Shown here: piece after piece, positions 46,888 to 56,845 of the stretch
Numbering within the stretch: position 1 is the first letter of the stretch
How the letters are laid out: each line of letters starts with the position of its first letter
Assembly: GCA_963771845.1 (NCBI GenBank)
Contig: CAVYVC010000016.1
Coordinates: 62,001 to 126,000, forward strand
Length of the DNA stretch: 64,000 nucleotides
Direction of reading: 5' to 3'
Source: VAZQ01 sp963771845
GTDB taxonomy: Bacteria > Pseudomonadota > Alphaproteobacteria > Rhizobiales > Xanthobacteraceae
Position numbers and translations under genes: made by a program
Notes under the pieces: model-generated
The model's database searches: none
Seen by the model: the letters and a program-made list of their open reading frames with translations, nothing else
Told to the model about the DNA's origin: nothing

Positions 46888-47181
46888 GCCGCAGCAAGGA
46901 AGCCAGTAGTTTGCGTCGTTTTCAGATGGTCGAATTGCATCCCAGTCTCACTGGTTATCGACGCTCAGGATATCAAATTGGCAGGGATGTGTCAGGCTGT
47001 GGCGGCGCATGCTCATAAATCACAAATCTAGCCTGCACGACAGTGGTGAGGCGGCTGAGTAGGAGAAAATCGACCCGACCGAAACCGTCAGGGACTTTCC
47101 GAGCTGCAGGGCCTTTGCAACCCGCCGCGCTCGGCAAGAGGCTCAGGGACCTGGATCCGGTCGCGAACGGGAAATTGAGGC

Positions 47182-48225
47182 TCAGAGAACGGCCTCAGCG
47201 ATCACCCGCAGCGAATCAATGGTGGTGTTGCCGCGCAGCAGCATGGAATCGACATGCCGCCGGTTGCCGGCATCCTTCCAGGCCGCCAACCGGTCACGAA
47301 TGCGACCGGCGCAGCCGACGAGCGCAATCTCATCGACGAGCGCATCGGGAACGGCGGCCGCGGCCTCGGTTTTGCGGCCGCTGAGAAAGGCATCCTGGAT
47401 CCGAACCGCCGCTGCCTCGTAGCCAAGACGTTTTGCATAATCGTTGTAAAAATTTTTGTCGCGTGCACCCATTCCCCCGATATAGAGCGCCAACTCCTGC
47501 TTGATCGGGAGCCGGGCCTCCTCGATATCGTCCGCCATTGATACCGGCACGAACGGACAGATATCATAATTCGCCAGGCTCTTTTGATTACGACTCTTGG
47601 CAAATCCGGTGTTCAGGTGCGGCTCGAACAGCTCGAAGCGCTCCGGGTTCATGAAGATGGGGAACATCCCATCCGCTATCTCGGCAGAACCGCGGATGCT
47701 CGCTGGTGCGATCGTCGCCGTATATATCTTTATGTTTGGGTTGGCGTGCATGATACTTCTGAGCGGCTTGCCCAGTCCCGTGGCGCCCGGCCCGGTGTAG
47801 GGGATGTGGTAGTGCTCGCCGGCGAAGGTCAACGGCTCGTTGCGCTCAAGGATCTTGCGGATGATCGCGATGTACTCGCGCGTGCGCACGAGTGGCTTGC
47901 CGTAAGCGACGCCGTGCCAGCCCTCCACGACTTGTGGCCCTGACGGCCCGATCCCAAGAACGAAGCGACCGCCCGAAAGTGCGTCGAGCGTCATCGCCGT
48001 CATCGCCGTCATCGCGGGTGTCCTCGCCGGCATCTGCATGATGGCAGTACCGGCCTTGATCCTCGTTGTACGTGCCAGCACCCAGGCAGCGGGAGAGACC
48101 GCATCCGACCCGTATGCTTCCGAACTCCAGACCGAATCAAAGCCCAGTCGCTCGGCTTCCAGCACCCGCTCCATCGGCGATGCCATATCCGCACCGGAAT
48201 ATCCGAGCACCATCCCGAGTTTCAT
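47182..48225 (-). CDS. LLM-class flavin/F420-dependent oxidoreductase
   Basis: 347 residues, luciferase-like monooxygenase TIM barrel. MKLGMVLGYSG at the start, ERLGFDSVWSSEAYGSD, and LDALSGGRFVLGIGPSGPQV are typical of F420- or FMN-dependent members. The substrate is unknown. A 9-base unit is repeated three times near 47989-48015, giving the MTAMTAMT stretch before the LDALSGGR motif, a spot where repeat number could vary. It is transcribed alone. Confidence 0.88.
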   Translation of the reverse strand: MKLGMVLGYSGADMASPMERVLEAERLGFDSVWSSEAYGSDAVSPAAWVLARTTRIKAGTAIMQMPARTPAMTAMTAMTLDALSGGRFVLGIGPSGPQVVEGWHGVAYGKPLVRTREYIAIIRKILERNEPLTFAGEHYHIPYTGPGATGLGKPLRSIMHANPNIKIYTATIAPASIRGSAEIADGMFPIFMNPERFELFEPHLNTGFAKSRNQKSLANYDICPFVPVSMADDIEEARLPIKQELALYIGGMGARDKNFYNDYAKRLGYEAAAVRIQDAFLSGRKTEAAAAVPDALVDEIALVGCAGRIRDRLAAWKDAGNRRHVDSMLLRGNTTIDSLRVIAEAVL

Positions 48226-48333
48226 GCTTTTGGCCTTTTCGAATTCCTGTGGGACCGTCGATCGCTTTGATATATATATAAAGCAAAGCTATTCGCCTTC
48301 CGCGCGGTCATGTTGCGCTGACCTGGAGGAGTG

Positions 48334-48672
48334 ATGGGTGACCCGTTTCTGAATTATTTCGCGCTCGGCTTACTGGTGTTTGTCGTGGTGGTACTTTTCT
48401 ACGGCATCATCGCTATCCACGACATCCCTTACCTCATTGCGGCAAAGCGCAACCATCCCCACCAGGACGCGATCCATGCCGCCGGGTGGGTGAGCCTGTT
48501 CACGCTGCATGTCCTGTGGCCGTTTCTTTGGATCTGGGCGATGGCCTATCGGCCCGAACGCGGTTGGGGATTTTCGTCGGATACTGCATCACAAGCCAAT
48601 TCGGCGGAGCTGGAGGAATTGCGCCGGCGGGTGACGGAGATCGAAAACACCCTCAAGGGGGGAGGTCGATAA
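48334..48672 (+). CDS. DUF3302 inner-membrane protein (YiaW-like)
   Basis: 112 residues with two membrane helices (LGLLVFVVVVLFYGIIAI and WVSLFTLHVLWPFLWIWAM) and a C-terminal coiled stretch (SAELEELRRRVTEIENTLKG). It is the DUF3302 family, in E. coli called YiaW and paired with the HlyD-like YiaV, as here. GGAGGA lies just before GTG (48331) and ATG (48334). The stop overlaps the next start as TAATG. Probably a subunit of the same membrane complex; transported substrate unknown. Confidence 0.88.
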   Translation: MGDPFLNYFALGLLVFVVVVLFYGIIAIHDIPYLIAAKRNHPHQDAIHAAGWVSLFTLHVLWPFLWIWAMAYRPERGWGFSSDTASQANSAELEELRRRVTEIENTLKGGGR

Positions 48673-49811
48673 TGGAGCTGCTTCTGGCACTGATCTATGT
48701 CTCGATCTGCTATGCGGTTTTCAAAATCTTCAAGATACCCGTCAACCAGTGGTCGCTCGCAACCGCGGCGCTGGGCGGGATCATCGGCATCGTACTCCTG
48801 CTGCTGATCATGAACTACAACCATCCGTTTACGAGCAACGCCCGAATTTATTTCGCGGTCACGCCTGTCCTGCCGGGGGTGCGGGGACGCGTCATCGAGG
48901 TTCCGGTGCAGACCAATAGGCCCCTCAAGGAAGGGGAGGTTCTTTTCCGCATCGATCCAAAACCCTACGAATACGTGGTCGACCAGAAGAAGGCCGCGCT
49001 CGCGGAGGCCGAGCAGAACGTGAAGCAAATGAAGGCTGCTCTGGATCAGGCAACCGCGGCCGCCGAAAGGGCAAAGGCGCAATTCGACTTGGCTCAGCAA
49101 AACTACGATCGGCAAGCCGAGCTTTTCTCGAAGAATATCATTTCGCAGGCGACGCTCGACACCTTTACGCGCAATCTGGAGACGGCGAGACAGTCCGTGG
49201 CAGGAGCCAGAGCCGAGGAGGAGCGGGCGCGCCTCGCCTATACCTCCAATATCGGCGGGGTGAACACCACGGTCGCGCGTCTGACAGCCGAATTGGCCGA
49301 TGCCCAGTTTGATCTCGATCAGACGGTGACGCGAGCACCGAGTGCAGGATTCGTCTCGCAGGTCGCGTTGCGGCCGGGGATGTACGTGGTTCCGGCGCCA
49401 TTGCGGCCAGTGATGGTTTTTGTCAACACGGAGAAAAGCGACCAGGCGCTCTCGGCGGCTTTCCAGCAAAATTCGCTGCAGCGGGTCAAGGCGGGTGACG
49501 ATGCCGAGGTTGCCTTCGATGCGGTCCCTGGCCGCGTGTTCAAAGGCAAGGTGCGCCTCGTCCTCGATGCGATCGCGGCGGGCCAGATACAAGCGACGGG
49601 CACATTGGTGGACTTTGGCGCGCCAACCGGCGGAGGGCGAGCCGTGGCCGTCATCGACATTACCGATGACATGTCGGGTTATCAGATTCCGCTCGGTGCC
49701 GCCGGCCAGGCCGCGATCTACACGGAGTATTGGCATCACGTATCACTGCTGCGGAAAATCCTGCTGCGCATGCGAAGCTGGGAGAACTATGTCTTTCTTG
49801 AAGGACATTGA
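48672..49811 (+). CDS. HlyD-family membrane fusion protein (YiaV-like)
   Basis: 379 residues. An N-terminal helix pair lies at about 1-50. A barrel-sandwich lipoyl part (VRGRVIEVPVQTNRPLKEGE) follows, then a long coiled-coil hairpin (about 105-200, rich in Ala/Gln/Glu), and a second lipoyl half and beta-barrel to the C-terminus. It is an adaptor across the periplasm for an efflux or secretion pump. No inner-membrane pump other than the small DUF3302 partner is nearby. Translation is coupled to the upstream gene through TAATG. Confidence 0.9.
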   Translation: MELLLALIYVSICYAVFKIFKIPVNQWSLATAALGGIIGIVLLLLIMNYNHPFTSNARIYFAVTPVLPGVRGRVIEVPVQTNRPLKEGEVLFRIDPKPYEYVVDQKKAALAEAEQNVKQMKAALDQATAAAERAKAQFDLAQQNYDRQAELFSKNIISQATLDTFTRNLETARQSVAGARAEEERARLAYTSNIGGVNTTVARLTAELADAQFDLDQTVTRAPSAGFVSQVALRPGMYVVPAPLRPVMVFVNTEKSDQALSAAFQQNSLQRVKAGDDAEVAFDAVPGRVFKGKVRLVLDAIAAGQIQATGTLVDFGAPTGGGRAVAVIDITDDMSGYQIPLGAAGQAAIYTEYWHHVSLLRKILLRMRSWENYVFLEGH

Positions 49812-49974
49812 GGTTGCGCTGGACTCAAACATGATTGCTCGATCTGCATCAGCCCCGATGCGTAGACTTCACTTTCGCGACCGGCGGGAGCGAGCCGAAG
49901 GCTCATCTGTCGTGATTCGGTAATACCGGTAGGGAATCTCCTTGGGCGGGCCGATTGCGAAGAGGCGCCAAGGA

Positions 49975-52395
49975 ATGCCACTGCGTTCTGAAATCTTGTC
50001 GCAGCGCTTCAGCGGCATCCTGTTGATGGTGTTGGGAGCGCTCGCCCTGTCTGCGCCGTTGGTGGCAGGCAGGTGGTCGCTTGCGATCCTTGGGATTCCC
50101 CTGATCGCATTGAGCGTGGCGGAGGGATATGCCGCTTTCCGCTCCCTGCGCCGTGCCCAGGCGAGCGCCTATCTGCCGAGTGTGCTCGCATTGCTCGCCG
50201 GAAATATCCTGCTTCTGAGTTCCGCCTTCGTTGCCAGCGGCTTGTTGATCTTGCTTGTCGCAATTCTGGTGGTCGATGGTCTCGGCAAGATTCTGACGGC
50301 GTGGCGAAGAGTCCGTCAGGAACGCGTCGCCTTGATCATCAATGGGCTGGTCGATTTCTCATGTGCAGCGCTTGTTTGGTATCTCAGCCACATAATCGGC
50401 GCGGGACGGGCTCTCGGCATCATCGTAGGCTGCTATATCGCGGCCGCGGGTTGGCGGATGCTTATGGCGCCGCTTCAACAAACAAGTACCGGCACGCAGA
50501 CCGCCGCGCTAACCGCTCACCCTGACTCTGCGCTCGGTTTGGCTGCGAACGACACCTTCGCCCGCTTGCGCGCCAAAGTTGACGGCGCCTCGCCGTTCGT
50601 ACGCGGCACCGATCTCATGTGGATGGCGACGCTCGCTGCGGTCTTCCTGGCAATCCATGCCGGCCGGATGCCGACCTCGGACAGCTTGCTCGGTATCATT
50701 TCTCCTTTCGTCGCAACGGTGGGCGATTTGTTGATGACCGTGGTTTTCGCCATGCTCCTCATGCTTCCCGCACGCCTGCTGTGGCGGCGGTTGACAAGAC
50801 CGATCGAGCGGCTGGCGTGGTCGCTGCATCTCGGCGCAGAGGCCGGGCTCGCGCCGATGAATCGCGTGGCTGATTGGCTTGCCGGCCGCTGGCTTGAGGC
50901 TCGCTTCGGATTCGATTTGCGCCTGCACGAGGCGCGTATCTCGCTTCCGGCTGCTCTCATTCTCCTGCTGCGACTGGGCCTGCCGGTGACCGCCTTTTTC
51001 GTGGCTTTCAATCCGATCTGGGGATTCAGCTGGTATTTCAATACGGAGAGCTGGGCGACCGGGGTCTATCAGAAACTAACGGAGCTGCGCGTCGACGCCT
51101 GGCGCATCAGCATGATAGATGCTGTCGCCCGAACCTATGGCGGCGCGGACGATCTTTTTCAAATCAGTCCCCACGGCACAGCGGGAGACGGAGATTTCAG
51201 CTTTCTCGTCATCGGCGATCCTGGAGAGGGGGATGCTTCACAGTTTTCCTTGATTTCGCGTTATCTGGAGCTTGGGCACCACGACGACGTGAAATTTCTG
51301 GTCGTATCCTCCGACGTCATCTATCCGGCAGGAGCGATGGAAGATTACGAGGCGAATTTTTATCTTCCCTTTCAAGGGTTCGCCAAACCAATCTATGCCA
51401 TTCCGGGCAATCACGACTGGTACGACGCGCTGGAAGCGTTCAACGCAAACTTTCTCGAGCCCAAAGCCGCGCGCGCGGCAATTGAGGCTCGTGTTATTGC
51501 CGATCTCGGCTTGACCACCACCGATACTCGCCGCGTCGAGAAGCTCCTGGCGCAAGCGGTGCGTCTACGCGGGCTCTATGGTGTCAATGTCGGCACGCAG
51601 GGGGCGCCGTTCTTCGAACTGCAGACGGAGGATTTCGCACTCTTGGCGATTGATACCGGCATTCTGCGTACCATCGACGAACGCCAATGGGGATGGCTCC
51701 AGCGCGCGCTCGACCGCAGCCGAGGCAAGTTCACCATGGCCATTGTGGGCCATCCGCGTTTTGCCGGCGGCCGCGACATCCCGCCGGTTGCCGAAGGGCA
51801 TGATGTCTCCGATTCCTCCGGAACCTTCGCTGCGCTCTATCGGCTCCTGGAGAGTTGAAATGTCAGGATCGCGATGGCCGGCGACACGCATGACTTTGAG
51901 TATTACAGGCAAGAAATAAGAGGAAACGGCTCCGCCCGCCTGATGCACCACTTCGTCAACGGCGGCGGCGGAGCGTATCTCAGCATTGGAACAGCGCTCG
52001 ACTTTCCAAAGCAACCAGCCGTTGCCGACTGGGCGTTCTATCCGAGCACCGATGGTCTTCGCCGCAAGCTGGATGCAGAGACGCCAATATGGAAGCAGCC
52101 GTTTTGGTACTGGATCAAGTGGTTCAAGGGTTGGCCGTTCAGTGTCGAGGCATTGTCCGGCCTGTTCGATTTCAACCGCGCACCTTTCTTCCAGAGTTTC
52201 ATGGAGGTGAGGGTCGAAAGGTCGAAGCGGCGCGTCGTTCTCATCCTCAACGGCGCCGATGGTCCGCGGCACTGGCGGGACCTGCAGACAGGCGGTGCAG
52301 TACGTCCGGCGGGTGCGACGCTTGACGATCCGGTTGAGTTCATCTTGCCGATGGAGACGGACGGCGCCGAAGGCTCGGACAGACTTCACAATTGA
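49975..52395 (+). pseudogene. HdeD-like membrane domain fused to metallophosphoesterase, in-frame TGA
   Basis: About 806 residues if the stop is read. The N-terminal 190 residues have HdeD-like (DUF308) helices, then two more helix pairs. A calcineurin-like phosphoesterase domain holds VIGDPGEGD, GNHDWYD, GHPRFAG and, after the stop, MAGDTHDFEYY. A TGA at about 51856 lies in the same frame between RLLES and NVRIAMAGDTHD, cutting off the last metal-binding motif and 179 residues. A CGA to TGA change (Arg) would explain it. A TTG start at 49942 with AGGGA upstream is also possible. The protein likely hydrolyses a phosphoester at the membrane. The 3' end overlaps the convergent GNAT gene by 10 bases. 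Confidence 0.8.
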
Positions 52396-52904
52396 AGAAC
52401 GACATGCACGACCCCAACCTCACGCCTGGTCGTGAGACGCAGCCCGCTTTTCTCGAATACTTTCAGCATCGGGATATTGTCGGGCAGGACCTCGGCGATG
52501 AACTCCCCGATCCCGGCTGTGCGGGCAATTGCTGCGAGATGTTTCATCAACGCAGCGCCGAGCCCTCGCCCCTGGTACGGGTCCACCACGGCGAAAGCCA
52601 CCTCTGCCTTCCCCGGCTGCAAAACGATGTAACGTCCGCCGCCGACTATCGCCGGTCGGCCGTCTTCGTCCACCACTGCGACCAAAGCGACGTGATTGAC
52701 GAAGTCGATATTCAAGAAGAACGCGACTTCCTGCTCTGAAAAGCCGCGTTTTGCCGCGAAGAACCGGCGGAACAGGGATTGCGTGCTGGTGCGGCCTATT
52801 GCTGCGAGGAGTTCGTCCCGATCATCCGGTCGCAAGGCACGTAGCTCGATCGCATGCCCATCGCGTAGCACTTCCATTGCCGAATAGCTGGCTGCTTGCG
52901 ACAT
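52386..52904 (-). CDS. GNAT-family N-acetyltransferase
   Basis: 172 residues. The domain opens IELRALRPDDRDELLAAIGR, and the acetyl-CoA loop is VVDPYQGRGLGAALMKHL (Q/RxxGxG/A). VLPDNIPMLKVFEKSGLR is the conserved last motif. This type is often fused to acetate-CoA-ligase-like proteins, but here it stands alone. ATG at 52913 is an alternative start, with GGAG close to it. Substrate unknown. Confidence 0.87.
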   Translation of the reverse strand: MSQAASYSAMEVLRDGHAIELRALRPDDRDELLAAIGRTSTQSLFRRFFAAKRGFSEQEVAFFLNIDFVNHVALVAVVDEDGRPAIVGGGRYIVLQPGKAEVAFAVVDPYQGRGLGAALMKHLAAIARTAGIGEFIAEVLPDNIPMLKVFEKSGLRLTTRREVGVVHVVLQL

Positions 52905-53049
52905 GACGGGCATTCTCCGATAGTTGACACGGAGCGACTTTGTGCTTTCGACCCTGGCGAGCAATTTCCCGGAGAGGCCGGAGGACGATCAATACGCCGA
53001 CAAGATTTCATAATCCAAAAGCAACGGGATCAGAAATCAGGCGCGACGC

Positions 53050-54756
53050 ATGACGGGTTCGACATTTGGCCAAAGCGGGTTGACGTGGGTTTTGCGCGTC
53101 CCGCCGGGGCGTTGGCTGGCGCAATACCGCCCCGCCTGGTTGCCCCATGATGTCGTCGCCGGCCTGACGCTCGCGGCGTACGCCATTCCGGTTTCGCTCG
53201 CCTATGCGGGACTCGCGGGCCTGCCTCCCCAGATGGGTATATACGGCTATCTCCTGGGTGGGCTCGGCTATGCGTTGCTCGGGTCTTCGCGCCAATTGGC
53301 GATCGGCCCCACCTCGGCCATCTCGCTCATGATTGCAAGCACGGTGGGCGCGATGGCGGGAGGCGACGCGCGGCACTACGCCGAGATCGCGAGCCTAACA
53401 GCTTTTACTGTGGCCGCGCTTTGCCTGTTCGCCTGGGCGTTGCGGCTGAGCGCGCTCGTCAAGCTGATCAGCGACAGCATTCTCGTGGGATTCAAGGCTG
53501 GCGCCGCCTTGACCATCATCATGACCCAGCTGCCGAGCCTGTTTGGCACGGCAGGCGGCGGACACAATTTCTTCGAGCGCGCAGCGCTGCTGGCCGGTCA
53601 ATTGAGCGACACGCACTACCTTGCGCTTGCGGTCGGTGTGATTGCGATCGTGCTGCTCGTGCTCGGCGAGCGCTTGCTGCCGGGGAGGCCGGTCGCGCTC
53701 GGTGTCGTTGCGTTGTCCATCGTCGCTGCATCCGTGCTTGGGCTTCCCGCGCTTGGACTGGCAATTACAGGAAAGATTCCGGCCGGCCTGCCCAGCCTGG
53801 AGGGTCCGGCGTTGCGGCTGCGCGATGTGGAAGGGATCGTTCCGCTGGCGGCTGGATGCCTGCTGCTCGCCTATATCGAGAGCGTGTCCGCCGCGCGCAC
53901 CTTCGCGGCCAAGCACGGATATGCTCTCGACCCGCGGCAGGAGCTGCTCGGCCTCGGAGCGGCAAATCTCGCGACCGCGCTGGGGCAGGGCTATCCGGTA
54001 GCGGGCGGACTGTCGCAATCGGCGGTGAATGACAAGGCAGGTGCACGTACGCCGCTCGCCCTCGTCTTTGCCTCCACGACGCTCGCGCTGTGCCTGCTCT
54101 TCCTCACGGGGCTGCTGGAAAACCTGCCGAAGGCGGTGTTGGCCGCAGTGGTGCTAACCGCGGTGCTTGGACTCTTGGATTTTCCGGCGCTCCATCACAT
54201 GTGGCGAGTAAGCCGACTGGACTTCTATGCCGCAGTCATCGCCCTTGCGGCCGTTCTGCTGCTCGGTATCCTTGAGGGCATTCTGGCCGCTGCGCTGGCC
54301 TCCATAGTGATGCTGCTGGCGCGTGTGTCGCGCCCGCATGTTGCATTCCTCGGCCGCATTCCCGGCACGAATAGTTACAGCGACCTTGCCCGTCATCCCG
54401 AGAACGAGCCGCTGTCGGGTGTGATCGTCTTCCGACCCGAAGCGTCGTTGATCTACGTCAATGCCGATGCTGTCCTGGAATCGGTCTTGAACCGTCTGCG
54501 TGCAGCTGGCCCGTCCGATATCCATATGATGGTCTGCGACCTCTCCGCATCGCCTTACGTCGACCTTGCCGGTTCGCGCACACTGCATGAGCTGCACCAT
54601 GAGCTTTCCGGCCGCGGCATCGTGCTACGCATCACTGGGGCTCATGGATGGGCGCGCGATCTGCTGCGCGCGGACGGCATTGGCGAAAAAGCCGGAGGAT
54701 TGGACAGAACCGCCACTCTCGATAGTTTGCTGAGGCAGCACACGCAACCGATCTAG
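53050..54756 (+). CDS. SulP-family inorganic anion transporter with STAS domain
   Basis: 568 residues. About ten membrane helices follow the SulP pattern: AYAIPVSLAYAGLAGLPPQM (sulfate transporter signature region), GQGYPVAGGLSQSAVNDKAG in the middle. The C-terminal cytoplasmic STAS domain (about 440-560) includes VIVFRPEASLIYVNADAVLE and DLSASPYVDLAGSRTLHEL. It exchanges or imports sulfate, bicarbonate or a dicarboxylate. No linked carbonic anhydrase. The ATG at 53050 follows a gene-free gap and faces away from GNAT. Confidence 0.9.
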   Translation: MTGSTFGQSGLTWVLRVPPGRWLAQYRPAWLPHDVVAGLTLAAYAIPVSLAYAGLAGLPPQMGIYGYLLGGLGYALLGSSRQLAIGPTSAISLMIASTVGAMAGGDARHYAEIASLTAFTVAALCLFAWALRLSALVKLISDSILVGFKAGAALTIIMTQLPSLFGTAGGGHNFFERAALLAGQLSDTHYLALAVGVIAIVLLVLGERLLPGRPVALGVVALSIVAASVLGLPALGLAITGKIPAGLPSLEGPALRLRDVEGIVPLAAGCLLLAYIESVSAARTFAAKHGYALDPRQELLGLGAANLATALGQGYPVAGGLSQSAVNDKAGARTPLALVFASTTLALCLLFLTGLLENLPKAVLAAVVLTAVLGLLDFPALHHMWRVSRLDFYAAVIALAAVLLLGILEGILAAALASIVMLLARVSRPHVAFLGRIPGTNSYSDLARHPENEPLSGVIVFRPEASLIYVNADAVLESVLNRLRAAGPSDIHMMVCDLSASPYVDLAGSRTLHELHHELSGRGIVLRITGAHGWARDLLRADGIGEKAGGLDRTATLDSLLRQHTQPI

Positions 54757-54782
54757 GCCGGCACGCGACGGAGGCAATCGGC

Positions 54783-55223
54783 ATGTTACGGCAATTGCTG
54801 CTGGGCACCGCCGTCAGCGCGTGCAACATCGTAATTCATGCAGCGGTCATGGCGGTAGTGGTCCGGGTGACGCGGGTCTCGGACGCCATGGCCGCCTCGC
54901 GACCATGGCTCCATTTAATCGGTGTCATGATCGTGACCGTATGCATCTTGATGGTCGCGCATATTGCCGAGGTGATCGTCTGGTCACTCGCCTATGCGAT
55001 TGTCGATGCGGTGCCTGCCGATGCCGACCGCGTCTATTTCGCCTTCGTGAACTACACCACGCTTGGCTACGGCGACATCATTCCGCAGAAGCGCTGGCAA
55101 CTACTCGGGCCGATGACGGCAATGAACGGCGTGCTGCTGTTTGGCTGGTCAACGGCCGTCATCTTCCAGGTATTGCGCCGGACAATGCGGCGCAGCACCT
55201 CATTCGAGGCCGTCGGCTATTAG
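54783..55223 (+). CDS. Two-helix potassium channel
   Basis: 146 residues with a selectivity filter TTLGYGD at 92-98 in the pore loop FAFVNYTTLGYGDIIPQ, flanked by helices. The N-terminal part has two further hydrophobic helices (10-30 and 43-65). It is a minimal Ion_trans_2-type K+ channel without a regulatory RCK domain. It follows the SulP gene by 26 bases on the same strand and may be co-transcribed. Confidence 0.88.
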   Translation: MLRQLLLGTAVSACNIVIHAAVMAVVVRVTRVSDAMAASRPWLHLIGVMIVTVCILMVAHIAEVIVWSLAYAIVDAVPADADRVYFAFVNYTTLGYGDIIPQKRWQLLGPMTAMNGVLLFGWSTAVIFQVLRRTMRRSTSFEAVGY

Positions 55224-55252
55224 CTACAGCGCGTTCCACTCAAATAGAATTG

Positions 55253-55338
55253 TAGGGTGGGCAAAGGAGCCGGCGCTTGCGCCGGCGCCGTGCCCACGCG
55301 TGGGCACGGCGTGCAAGAGCGCGCCTTTGCCCACCCCA
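55253..55338. repeat. Palindromic intergenic repeat
   Basis: TAGGGTGGGCAAAGGAGC is mirrored by GCGCCTTTGCCCACCCCA, with an inner pair CCGTGCCCACGCGTGGGCACGG. It lies between convergent channel and ppk2 genes and can act as a two-way transcription stop. Confidence 0.75.
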
Positions 55339-55406
55339 CGAGCTGATTCTAAAAAATTTGTAGTCATAAACAGCCTCGTAGCCGGGCACACGTCATGTTT
55401 GCTTGG

Positions 55407-56216
55407 TTAGAATTTATCGGCGATGAAACGTCGTCCATGTAACGATGTCTGATCGTCGTATTTGTGCTTGTCTGAGCGCTTGGGTAGCTTGACCTTTGCG
55501 TGTGATACCTTCTTGAACGGGATCAGCTTAAGGATTTGAGAGATGCAGTTCAGCCGGGCGCGGCGTTTGTCGTCCGAGCGCACGATGTGCCACGGCGCGT
55601 GCTTGCTATCCGTGGCCTTGAGCATCATATCGCGCGCGCGAGAGTAGTCGTACCAAAGCCGATACGATTTAACATCCATCGGGCTCAACTTCCACTGTCG
55701 CAGCGGATCGTCGATGCGAGCAGCAAATCGCTTTTCCTGCTCCTCCTGGCCAACCTCGAGCCAAAACTTGATCATTTGAATGCCGCCCTCGACAACGATT
55801 TTCTCGATTTGCGGACAAAGCTCGAGAAATCGGCGGTTCTGCTCCTCGGTGCAGAAACCCATGACATATTCGACGCCGGCACGGTTGTACCAGCTGCGAT
55901 CGAAAATCACGATCTCGCCTGCGGCCGGGAAATGCTCGATGTAGCGCTGAATGAACATCTGCGTTTTTTCGCGATCCGAGGGAGCCGGCAGCGCGACCAC
56001 GCGGAACACGCGCGGGCTCACGCGCTCGGTCAGCGCCTTGATCGTCCCGCCCTTGCCGGCGGCGTCGCGGCCTTCGAACAGGATCATGATGCGCGCGCCT
56101 TTCGCCTTCACCCAATCCTGCAAATGACACAGCTCCACCTGGAGCTTGTGCAATTCCTTCTCGTAAGCCTTACGCTTCATCTTCGTATTTTGGGTTGCCG
56201 ACTGTTTCGAGGCCAT
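55407..56216 (-). CDS. ppk2: Polyphosphate kinase 2
   Basis: 269 residues. Walker A is GRDAAGKGG at 49-57. Asp106 lies in IFDRSWYNRAGVE, the lid and base region of PPK2. RIDDPLRQWKLSPMD and WHIVRSDDKRRARLN are further family signatures. It transfers phosphate between polyphosphate and nucleotides, probably phosphorylating NDP (class I length). Start at 56216 is chosen because MASKQ follows the gap; 6 codons more are open. Frame intact. Confidence 0.92.
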   Translation of the reverse strand: MASKQSATQNTKMKRKAYEKELHKLQVELCHLQDWVKAKGARIMILFEGRDAAGKGGTIKALTERVSPRVFRVVALPAPSDREKTQMFIQRYIEHFPAAGEIVIFDRSWYNRAGVEYVMGFCTEEQNRRFLELCPQIEKIVVEGGIQMIKFWLEVGQEEQEKRFAARIDDPLRQWKLSPMDVKSYRLWYDYSRARDMMLKATDSKHAPWHIVRSDDKRRARLNCISQILKLIPFKKVSHAKVKLPKRSDKHKYDDQTSLHGRRFIADKF

Positions 56217-56243
56217 TACGGGCTCCCTAATCACCGACGACTT

Positions 56244-56687
56244 TCAGAAAAGGCTCCCGCCCTTGTGCATGAGCGGCTCTGCCAAGTGGGCCATGCGAAT
56301 GAACGTCCAGCAAGATACGTCCATGGTGGTAAGAAAGCCGTCGCGCGACACATCGACCACGCGCCCCTGCAACGCCTCCTTGGGCGAAAAGGCGATGGAG
56401 TGCACGACAAAATCGAGCTTGCCCCAATCCTTCGCGATGCGTTCGAATACCGCCTCCATTTCATTAGGCTTGTTGACGTCGAGCGGCATGAAAATCGGTG
56501 CTTCCAACGCGCGGGCAAGCGGCTCGACATATTTTTTGGCCTTGTCGTTGAGATAGGTCACGGCCAGCTCCGCCCCGAACGCCCGGAAAGCCTTGGCGCA
56601 GCCCCAGGCGATCGAATTCTCGTTGGCAATACCGACAATCAGGCCTCGTTTGCCGTCGAGGAGCTTGGCTTTCACGGCAGGAATCAT
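56244..56687 (-). pseudogene. fabI: Enoyl-ACP reductase FabI, truncated at the C-terminus
   Basis: 147 residues of a normally about 260-residue enzyme. The NAD-binding start GLIVGIANENSIAWGCAK, PLDVNKPNEMEAVFERI and DFVVHSIAFSPKEALQG are typical FabI. It ends after MHKGGSLF, just where the family continues into the catalytic Tyr-x6-Lys region, and the missing half is not found in other frames before ppk2. It is thus a truncated copy and should be inactive. Break point about 28 bases before the ppk2 start. Confidence 0.85.
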
Positions 56688-56845
56688 GGCGGAAGGCCTC
56701 TTGCTTTCTGGTTCGTCTTTCTGCTCCTTCAGGTAGCGCGCCGCAAGCGGACCATCTGCCAAGTGCTCCGGCCACTTCGTGCGCGGCGTCCCGCCCCAGC
56801 TCGACCTCAATCGGTATGGCGCCGAGCGCCCTCGGCGGGCCGTCG

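Noticed and set aside
51830..51890. Selenocysteine at the in-frame TGA
   Set aside because: The family has no Cys at this position and no selenocysteine insertion element is apparent; a nonsense mutation is simpler.
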